This document shows, piece by piece, positions 54,901-64,000 of a stretch of 64,000 bases of DNA (the first letter of the stretch is position 1; each line of letters opens with the position of its first letter). The DNA is from Lentinus brumalis (lineage: Eukaryota > Basidiomycota > Agaricomycetes > Polyporales > Polyporaceae): NCBI GenBank assembly GCA_001792895.1, contig MARA01000007.1, positions 682,001 to 746,000 of the forward strand. The letters are read 5' to 3'. A model generated the notes under the pieces. It ran no database searches. It was not told the origin of the DNA and was given only the letters and a program-made list of their open reading frames with translations. Made by a program: the position numbers and the translations under genes.

Positions 54901-55236
54901 GCTGATGGAATGCAGGTGGGAACAGAGCGGCCAGCTCTGGCAGCCATGCTGATTGCGCGCAGTAGAACGCCGGTTCGAGGCCCTCTTGCTGAGCTTGCTC
55001 GCCGGCGCACCGTTCTGACGCCAGGCCGTGGACGCAGGCTCCCGGGTGGGTCCTCGCAGGGGTGTCGAGGGCAGTCGTCGAACAGCGAGCACAGCGCACT
55101 CGACGCAGCCATGGACGCGGGGATGCGACGCGTTACGTCACTCGTCACCTGGCGCCGGCCTCGAATGATGGGAAGCGACCCCATGGCACACCCGACGCGC
55201 TCTCCGCGACTTCTCGCTTTCGTCTTCGCGGTGCAG
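51931..55236. other. Spacer of the tandem array, upstream of GH3 copy 3
   Basis: Counterpart of 41211-44563. The part from 53145 on appears identical to unit 2. The part from 51931 to 53144 differs by substitutions and by missing segments. Confidence 0.4.
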
Positions 55237-55243
55237 TATATAA
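55237..55243 (+). promoter_or_regulatory. TATA box of GH3 gene copy 3
   Basis: TATATAA, 67 bases before ATG 55304; same context as copy 2. Confidence 0.65.
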
Positions 55244-55303
55244 TGCACAACGCGAGCCCTGCCCCGAGCTTTCCCCGCTCCCTCTCTGCTTGCGGTCGAC
55301 GCC

Positions 55304-58300
55304 ATGGCTCTCCTCAGCACCAGGCTCTCCGCCCTGTGTGCCCTCCTCCTCGCCGTCAGCAGCGATGCCCAGGCTCCGAGCAGCTCCCAGCTCTCCTTCT
55401 CGTTCTCGGAGGCTTCGAGTGTCCTGACCTCCCAGTCGCTCTCTAGCGTCGCCCCGACCGCCAGCGCATCGGTGTCGACCGCGTCAAGCGTCCTGTCCAG
55501 CGACGCGGCGTCAAGTGCTGCCCCTAGCACGGGCTCGAGCGCGGTGTCCAGTGCGCTCTCCACCGTCTCCTCCGTCGCGTCGGAGAGTGTCAGTGCGTCG
55601 GTGTCGACGTTGTCGTCCGCAGTCACCTCCGTGGCTTCTTCCGCGGCGGCCACGACGGCAAGCTCTGTCCCTGCCACAGAGACAAGTGAGTCCTACATTC
55701 CATATCTATCTCAGTCCCTCTTCGCCCGTCTCCTGCGTGTCGTAATCTCGCTCGGGAGGCAGCCGTGTGTCCGTACTCTGGACACGCCTCTCCACATCTC
55801 AGGCTTTCCTTGAGAAATGCACGAACACAACGCGGACAGAGATGGCTGTCTCGAAGTGCATGCTTGTCACCGCAGACGTGTTCAGGGCGCGTATATCATG
55901 CGTATACGCGTCCTCCGACGCCTCGGATCGCCAGAATGTGTTCGAGGAATGGACGTCTGCGATCCGGAGCGTTTTTGTGGCCCCGAAGTGTACACCCTGG
56001 CTCCACGCGTTCCAACACGCGTCGGGACGTGTGTACGGCAGAGCTGCGCCGCTCTGACGTCCCGCTTATAATCTGGCAGTTGCACATCCACAAATGATCT
56101 GTTCATTTGGCCTCGTACGAGGCTACGACACGTTCGTGCGAAGCACGGCCTGCTCGTGCACGCGTGCTGAGGCCTGAGGACCCGACGCGTGTATGAGGGA
56201 TCTTGTATGTCCCCTGTGGCTTATATCTGCAACATGGCATGAGCCCAGTAGAACCTCGCGGATACCCTTTGCTCGTACCGCCTTCGTGGCCTATCTAGGG
56301 TCGCGTATGGGTCTAGTTCGAGCATGGCCCTCACCTGCTTTGTGCTGGTTCCCGTCTTTCCGCATCTATGCTCGTAAATCTGGCGGGGAGGCATTCGCCA
56401 GTTGGGACTTAATGCCTACTCCGCCCGTTGAAAGCCGGAGACGTCGCTCCCCAGTGGGACACGGCATATGTCGTGAGTCTGCGCCCTCGGACGCCTCACA
56501 TTCCAATGGTTCCGTGAGGAATGCACGTTTGCGACGTGGACCGCGCTTCTTCTCTCGAAGTAGATCCTTCCGAGTGGCGTTCCCATCCTTGCTCTGCGCG
56601 TCGCACGCGTGTACTCCCCAATATACGACACGCGCATATATGGCGGTCATGCGTCCAGAGAAGGTATGCTTGTCATAGCGTGTCTGGAGGCTTGCCCGGT
56701 CTCGTATGAGGTTCAGACGCGCTCGAAGGCACACATGTCTGGGTTTCCCGGCAGTCCTGAACGAGAAGCTCGTGAGGGATCATTATGAACGTCCATAGCC
56801 TTTAGCTAGACGCTTTTACATCCATCTACGCCCGCGCCGCGGAGTCTGAGAAACGTCGCACTCAACCGCGTGCCGTGTTTGAAGATAGCCCATGCATCGT
56901 CGCCCGTGGGGCTTCGTGACCGGGCGAAACGCCATGAGCCCAGCTGGGCGTTCCGAATGGTCCTGTGGCTGAGGGCTTCCTGTATGTATCGATGCTACAC
57001 ACCTCCATATGTGCGCCCTTCACCACGTCCGGACCTTATGCGATATGCGCTCTACGGTCCATGCGTCGAGTATCTTTGAACTCTGTGGCAGCGAGTGCAC
57101 GTCCTTGTCTTCTTCACCCGACTGAGGGCCGAGATGATGCGATGACGAGGATACTGTCCTGATTATGCTGAGCATCTGGGATGTCCCTTCCGTCAGCGCG
57201 TTGGATGTGCGTGTTTTGGGGGGAGGATGTCTTCCTTCTCGTTGCTCTTCGAGTTCCATACTTCGCTGCAGCACGTGGGTCGTTCGTGCCCGTCCACGTC
57301 GGTTCGCTGCTCAGCGGACTTCAGCGTTGCCTCGTGACCTAGCTTCCTCTGCACTTCGAGGGCATCTGCAGCAGATAAGCTTCACCCCGCATTCGATTGC
57401 TGAGTTCCATTGTACTGGATGTGTGATCGAGGGTCCGTCCGTTCGCAGCTTGGAGATCCTTCACGGATGTGACCAATGGGGGGACGGCATGTGCTATAGA
57501 TGCGCGGCTGCGTGTGGTCGCCCTTCGATCTCTCCGAGAGGCTTTCTTTGGTTTCTCGAAGTTCTTCCTGACTCTGTCCTTCGTCGTTCTTCGTGACAAA
57601 GGGTGCTGACTCCCAACTTCCTAACAGCGCTGAGCACCCTCCCGATCTCCTCATACCCATTCTCGTCGTTCCCGGTTCCCTCTGCGTCACCGATTCCCGG
57701 AACGTTCCCGTCGACCTCTCCGAAGTCGCCTCCCCCTCCCGGATCCGACCTGATCCCCGACTTCGCTCCCGCATGGGCGAAGGCGCACTCCCAGGCGAAG
57801 AAGCTCATCTCCGGCTGGTCGGTCGAGCAGAAGGTGAACGTCTCCACTGGCGTCTTCTGGATGAAGGGCCTCTGCGTCGGCAACATTGCCGCGGTGGGCG
57901 ACTTCCCCGGGCTCTGTCTCGAGGACTCCCCACTAGGCGTTCGCGACACCGACTTCGTGACCGCGTTCCCGGCCGGCATCACTGTCGCCTCGACGTGGAA
58001 CCGCACGCTTCTCCGCCAGCGTGGCCAAGCGATGGGTGCAGAGTTCAAGGGCAAGGGCGTGCATGTTGCGCTCGGCCCGATGATGAACATGGGACGGATT
58101 GCGCAGGGCGGGCGGAACTGGGAGGGCTTCGGGGCGGACCCGTATCTGACGGGCGAGTCTGCGTACGAGACCGTCCTTGGCTTGCAGCAGAGCGGCGTCC
58201 AGGCGTGCGCGAAGCACTACATCAACAAGTTCGTTTCCACAGCTACGTCTCCGGCAGTGACTGACAGTGGACCACAGCGAGCAGGAGCACAAGCGCGACC

Positions 58301-58925
58301 ACGAGTCCTCGCACGTCGACGACCGCACTGAGCATGAGATATACCTGCACCCGTTCATGCGCTCCGTGCAGGCCGGCGTCGCTTCCGTCATGTGCAGCTA
58401 CAGTGCGTATATCAGTCGTGGACCTGCACGGACGCGTGCTGACTTGCGACGCAGACCAGATCAACGCTTCGTGGGCGTGCGAGAACGACCGCACGCTGAA
58501 CCAGATCCTGAAGGGCGAGGTCGGCTTCCAGGGCTACGTCCAGTCCGACTGGGGTGCCCACCACTCGACGCTCGCGGCCGTCAACGGGCTCGATGTGAGC
58601 ATCAATTCTGCACATGCACATGTCCCCGGACCTGGCTGACTCGCGGCTGCAGATGTCTATGCCCGGTGACATCAACCTCGGCTCTGGGACCACCTGGTGG
58701 GGCCCGAACCTGACCGCGTTCGTGGAGAACGGGACGATTGCGGAGTCGCGGCTCACGGATATGGCGGAGCGCATCGTCGCTGCGTGGTACCTCCTCGACC
58801 AGGATAAGGGCTACCCGAATGGTGCGCTGCCGTATACGATCGCGGCACTGTACAGTAGAGACCAAAAATATATCTTGTGCCCGAGACAGCTCCAGCGTGA
58901 GAAGCCGCAGCAGAGAGTCCAGTAG
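55304..58925 (+). CDS. Truncated secreted GH3 beta-glucosidase, copy 3
   Basis: Exons 55304-55685, 57628-58228, 58278-58402, 58455-58594 and 58653-58925. I see no base difference from copy 2 anywhere in the gene or its introns, so the 506-residue product is the same, including the SDW nucleophile and the [12 protein letters not shown] deletion junction. The identity also covers the fast-evolving intron 1 repeats, so selection on the protein cannot explain it. Recent duplication, gene conversion or an assembly duplication can. Confidence 0.8.
55686..57627 (+). repeat. Oversized intron 1 with degenerate repeats, GH3 copy 3
   Basis: Appears base-for-base identical to 45013-46954. Confidence 0.6.
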
Positions 58926-61900
58926 CCTCGTGTGCGGTGGCAGTGCGTCGGATATGGCGGACATGGGCGACACCGTGGCTTGTCACCGGGGAAGGACATG
59001 TAAGTACTGCGGCTGAACGTGGAGACATGGCGCTGCTGTGTGCAGGCAGAGGCGAGACGAGGGGAGGGAAGAAGACGGGGCGAGAGGAGAGGAGGCGGTA
59101 CGCGGAGCGGGTGTCGGAGCGCTGCTGACAGGCGGGGTGTTTGGCGTGCAGAGATCCTCCAGATCGATCACTTGTCTCTGAGCACCGTACAGGGTATACT
59201 ACCCACCGTACAGGGTATACTACCCACTGTACAGGGTATACTACACCAGGCGATGCGGGGGACTGCAAGGAAGGCAGGAACAGCTTCTGTGGTTAACAAG
59301 GCGGAGCGGTACACCGGAGTTCGACTACCTACTTGCTACACAGACGTTGGAGCTGGATAAAATGGAGTCGGAAGCAAATATATACCGCCTAGCACTACTA
59401 CACACGAGGTACAGCAACGGGAAACATGCAGTATCAACCAGGAGACTTCTGCGGGCCTTCGGAAATCGTTCCGGATACGGGCGCCTATTGTGCACTTTGC
59501 GCGTCGCGCTCCGCCGTCCCTTGTCTCCTGCCACCACCATCGCTGCGCTCTGCCTCGCTCTCCGTCCTCGTCCTGATTTCGACAACTTCTACTCACCGCG
59601 AACTTGCTCCTTGGCACTTCGACGCTGGATGCTTCGCAACTTGGGCGGAACTCGCTGGCGTTGGGCGGACAGGGCGGCGGATGGATGGGAGCTTTGAGCA
59701 GGGGCTACGCGCATACCGATGCCGCACTGTAAGCTTGTGCCACGGAGGTGAGTTCGCGCATATTAGAAGCATGAGAGGAGCACATCATACCACAGTCCTC
59801 GCTATCTGGTACATGCAGCGGGCTCGCATCAAACGACACTCGATGCAACTGATCTCGCAGTCGTTGCGCCGGGCACAGCGTCGGTTGGACGGCCAGCACG
59901 CGGCATCTGGGCATCCGCAACACTGGAGAGAAAGGTGAGTTGGCAGGTACGTACGAAGGCGAGAAGACGCGCAACATGCTGACCTTTGAATGATACTCTG
60001 GCAGAAGCATCTGCCTCGCGCTCGCCGCGAAGCGCAGCGCGAACCAAGTGGGACGATGCATGCGGACAATGCGGGGGGAGGCGATCAGCGGAGACATTGG
60101 CGTAGAGGTGAGTGCGAGATGTCCGCTTTAGGGGGCAGGTCACGCTGGGAGCTCGCGACGATCAGCCAGGTATAGAAGAGACGCATGATACTAACTTACT
60201 TGCTCACAAGTCTCCTGCCCGCGGTGGCTGCGAGTGCGCTATGAGGTCACGCACGATGACCCCGCCAACCTGAGGTGAGCTGATATATTGTAGCCATGTC
60301 GCTGCGCTGTGTCCGAGGGCGTTCGTATCTGGCGGCGCAGCATGTTGGAGCGAGCGACGAGCACCAGGTGAGTGGGAGGCGGAGAATCGAGAGCTAACAG
60401 CGTACCTTGTCCAGTCTCCGGGTAGTCCGCACGGACCGTCGAGGCCGACGGGAGCTTGACGGGCTTTGGAGAAGTTCAGGTAAGTGTAATGCACTGGACA
60501 AGCAAAATGCATGGATGTACCTTGTTTGCTAGGTCTAGAAGGTCGCGAACACGGTGCATGTCGAGACAATCATGCGCGAGACGTGTCGGCTCGTCTGAAG
60601 GACGCAAGGTAGGTTCTCGAGAGCGTCATTGGATCGTCCTGGCCTGCCCATCGAACAAGCTGCTCGGGTGGACCATGGACAGCAATCCGGGAACACTGCC
60701 CCGGGCTGCGTCACGACGCGTATTGGTTGCCGGCCAGTGGACACTGACCGGGAGCATGAGAGGGATCTTGTGAGGGCGCAAACAGGAGTGGCAAATGTAA
60801 GCTACATGTACAGCTGGTCACACATACCAGCCATTCCGAGCTGACATTCCGCATACATTCGTCCTGCTGGTGCGTTGCAGGCCGTCGTAGAGTTGCGTTC
60901 GAGAGACAATGGGGAAGGAACTCCTGTACTGTTCACGGTGTGTCAGCAACGTACTCTGCACCAGGGAATGTAGATCGAGCAGAATGTATCCCCGCACAAA
61001 TAACAGCACTCACGAAGACAGTGCGACTCACACTGCGTGCACACAGAGGCCGTCGTGCGAAGCAAGAGAATAGAAGGAGTAATGGCCGTAGATGACGATA
61101 CATGGAGAGAGAGCTGGCTGAGGATGACGGTACATGGGGAGGTCGGGTCAGCGTGAACGACAGAGAAACGATCAATTTCCTGCTCAAAGTCGTACGATGG
61201 CAGCCGAATATTGGGCGGGGTCCAGCCCGGACGTGTGAACAGAGCGAGGCTGTTCGGAGTGAGTCAGTGACGGACTACTAAGTAACCTCGCTTCAAGCGC
61301 GGACCTCGCCGCGCTGATCGCATAACGCTTGTACATCGTGATATTGTGCCTCTAGTCTCTGCGACACTCCTCTCGTGCTCACGACTCATACTCTGGATGA
61401 GGAATCAAAGTAGAACCTGACTGAGGGCTCAGAGGCAGCTCAGAAAGCTGTGGGCAGTGCAGTCCGGGCAAGGTGTATGCTATTGTAGCGAGGGCTTCCG
61501 AGCTGCGGCATGCATGCTGACTTACACAGGATTGCTAGGCCTGATTGATGATTGCCGGTGCATATCAGCAACGCGGCCGTCTTACTTGGGCTTCGGCTTC
61601 GGCTTTTCGTGACTTGTTCCTTGCGCTCTCAGAACAAGCAGGGTTTGTGTCGTGGTTTCTGTCAGTTCACGAGGACCCGTGGTCAAAGTCAAACTAACAC
61701 ACAACACACAGAAAAGAGACGGTTCAACGGCAGGGCAGCCTCGCAAGCGGAGGGAAAACAGCTTGCAAAGGGATTACGGGGCTTGGCATGCCGTTCAGTC
61801 ATCTCAGTTGAATCATCATCATGGTCACTGGTCTGCCCGAGAAGCCCGTGGATGCTCAGGCTAGATCCGGAGCCTCCCATGCAATTACATCAGAGACACA

Positions 61901-62394
61901 CGCGAGATGGCCTTTGAGATTCACTTGCACAGATCTCATCGCAGAAGCTCTCCATGCCGCTTCTTCGCAATGACGTCGAGTTCAAGCTATGTCACGGTCT
62001 CGTGCAAGTTGCGGTACACATCCGGTGTCATTCCTCAAGCTACAAGACAAGGATGCCTCGGGTTCGGGTTCAGCAAGCATTGTGGTCTACATATGGGCTG
62101 TCTCTGTACTGCGCCGAGAACATCCGGCATTTACTAAGTGCTCTATCCTAGGCCTGTGTGCCGCATGCAATGCAACCTCTTCGGCGCAATCTCATACTCT
62201 ATGTGGCAGCTCTCAAATTCGTTACTATGCAGTACAGCCATGGGATGCCAAGGCTTGGCGCGATATCTGGGTTTGTGGTGCAACACATGGGTACACTTCT
62301 CCGAGAACTTGCTTGCTATGTATCCCAGCATTATTGACCTACTGCAGTTCGAAATTGACCTCCCTCGCCCGCAGATAGTCACATAGGCAATACT
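58926..62394. other. Spacer of the tandem array, unit 3
   Basis: Counterpart of 37527-40975 and 48253-51696. Identical to unit 2 up to 59273, then mosaic: some stretches are closer to unit 1, others to unit 2. Confidence 0.4.
59184..59248. repeat. Three tandem copies of a 21-base repeat, unit 3
   Basis: Same as 48511-48575. Confidence 0.8.
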
Positions 62395-62630
62395 ATGTCT
62401 ACCCAAGCTGCACTTGACATACCCAAACTCCAGGAACCACTTCCGAGAAGGACGAACACGCAGAATCACGCAACGGCCGCATGTGGTCCTCATACCCCGC
62501 CCTCCCAGAACTACGACACCCTCGCACCACTTCCAAGGCCGATCATCCCTTACCGAGCGCCCATATACGAGGCGAGCGCGAACCGCCCCCGCCTCGCCCA
62601 CGAATGTTGCGCGTACGTATCTTCGCACCC
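62395..62630 (+). CDS. Conserved array ORF, Pro-rich, copy 3 (partial model)
   Basis: Counterpart of 40976 and 51697, reading MSTQAALDIPKLQEPLPRRT then NHATAACGPHTPPSQNYDTL and APLPRPIIPYRAPIYEASAN. Downstream it follows unit 1 (RLAHECCAYVSSHPDHSSAP) rather than unit 2. Confidence 0.35.
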
Positions 62631-64000
62631 AGACCATTCGTCCGCCCCCACCGCAATACTCCCGCCGCCCCGTGTCGCTCTCTGGTTGGCGGAGGCCTCG
62701 GCACGTCTCCTCCTGTCGTTCCCAGGGTGCGTGGCGAGCTCCGACGTTGTCTGTGTTTGTCTGTCAGCTGTCAGAGCCGGGAGGGGTATGTACGCTCCCT
62801 GGCTCCCGACGCGTCCATGCGTCCGTCCGGGAGCACGTCCGCCCTAAAGTCGCGCTGTATAAGTGTCCCGCATATGCCGGGTGGGCAGCCAGACTCATCA
62901 CTGAGAGCTCCCCGGTCTTCTGCCAATGGCCATCTCCCTTCCCTCCGCCCGCCTCCCTTCTCCTTCTCCTTCTCGTCGCCGTCTTGCGTGCTGCCGTCGC
63001 TGTACGACGCTCTCCACAGGCTCGTTCACAACCCGGACACTCGACCGTGACCTTCGTTTTCGCAGGTGAGTGTCGTTCTGCTACGCGCTGCTCACTGTTC
63101 CTTCCTTCAAGAGGACCGATCCGTCGACGTCATGCCGGCGGCGTCCCGCGTCGTGTAGCAAGGTACGCCTCCTCCCACTGCATCTCATTGTCCGCGTACC
63201 TAGCTCTCATGCTTCTCCGCCTCTCCGTCCTAGCCCAGCCACCGGGGTTCGCTGAGGCACGTACCGCCCCTCTCGCTTCCTCGTCGCCGTCCTCAGCTCA
63301 GCACTGCGCAGTGTCCGCCCGAGCACTCCAACAGGGCCAGGAACGGCTGAGCCACTCGAGCCATGCAGTCGGCAGCGGACGCCGCGGTAACGTCCCTCTG
63401 CTCTCGCAAGCTACAACCCATGTGAGATAGATCTCACCTGTGATCCATCTCGCTGGACGTCGCTGACCCTCCACTGCGCTTCGCAGAATACCGCCATTCA
63501 CGAAAGCAGACGTGCCGCGCGCCCACAAGGCCAGCCCCGGGGTCCAAGGTATATTGACCGGCGCCGGGACTTCCTTGCTTACCAGCGAAGCCGCCTCTTT
63601 GTACAGTGTACATCTCGACGCGAAGCACGAGCCTGTAGACGAAGCAAGTACGTCGCCGCCGTCCGAGCACGTATGATGTATTGTACTGACCGGTTCCGAT
63701 CCAGGGACACGTCGGCGCGGGGGTCTGCCATCCTACTTGTCTGCGTCGTCGCTCGCAAACGGCGATACGCGTCCTTCGAGTGCGACACTCCACAGATGGC
63801 ATGTGCCACTCTGCCCGGGCTCGAGATGCATACTGTACTCACCACGCTCCTCGATGCCGTCCGGACGCACAGATCTTTCCCCGGCGCTGTGCGCGTTGCG
63901 GTGCCGTGTGCTCCGAGAAGATACTCCGGCAGCGCCGCCTACCGTAGCGCGCCACGGTCAACCGCGTGACGCGTCCGAGCTGGTGAACTTACACTTGTCC
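62631..64000. other. End of unit 3 and start of a further unit
   Basis: No complete gene. The last 200 bases match 42340-42540 and 53013-53213 (for example CTCCGAGAAGATACTCCGGC), placing the window edge near the start of a probable fourth unit. Confidence 0.5.

Larger units (their letters stand above)
53145..63800. repeat. Tandem repeat unit 3
   Basis: Copy of unit 2. From about 63780 to the window end the sequence again matches the start of a unit (compare 42300-42540 and 52975-53220), so the array continues past base 64000. Confidence 0.85.

Overview
The window is fungal nuclear DNA, most likely from an agaricomycete of the polypore type (an inference). It is GC-rich. Its genes are cut by many 45-70 base introns with GTRNGT donors and CTNAC branch sites, and several families are typical of mushroom-forming fungi: a DUF6534 membrane protein, a seven-helix receptor-like protein, T1-type BTB proteins, a urea permease and GH3 beta-glucosidases. 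I worked out gene models by eye, by requiring every exon junction to be canonical and in phase.

Layout. (1) 0-2.5 kb: a non-coding element with about 138-base terminal inverted repeats. (2) 2.6-17.9 kb: a repeatedly duplicated block. Three paralogous genes for C2H2-like zinc-finger proteins (4651-5746, 8123-8907, 14905-16257) share exon layout and a conserved promoter box. Each is followed by a cluster of palindromic hairpin repeats (nine copies in all). An intact NmrA-like gene (10460-11865, minus) follows the second cluster, and a decayed fragment of the same gene's 3' end follows the third. (3) 18.5-31 kb: ordinary genes. These are a BTB/POZ gene, a broken BTB gene, a seven-helix membrane protein gene (7 exons), a DUR3-type urea permease (25 exons, 683 residues) and a DUF6534 gene (13 exons, one of them only 4 bases). 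(4) 31-34 kb: poorly interpretable DNA. (5) 34-64 kb: a tandem array with a unit of about 10.7 kb. Each unit carries a secreted GH3 beta-glucosidase gene with the same internal deletion, removing most of the C-terminal domain. A 1.5-1.9 kb stretch of degenerate repeats separates the signal-peptide exon from the catalytic exons. Units 2 and 3 appear identical over 6.1 kb, while their flanks differ by many substitutions and indels, and the window ends at the start of what looks like a further unit.

Functionally, the recognisable genes cover nutrient uptake (urea), cellobiose or beta-glucoside hydrolysis (probably lost or altered here), a putative NAD(P)-binding redox sensor and putative nucleic-acid-binding proteins. 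They do not form one pathway. The most unusual points are the truncated and amplified GH3 module, the co-duplicating zinc-finger/hairpin/NmrA block, and the 4-base micro-exon.
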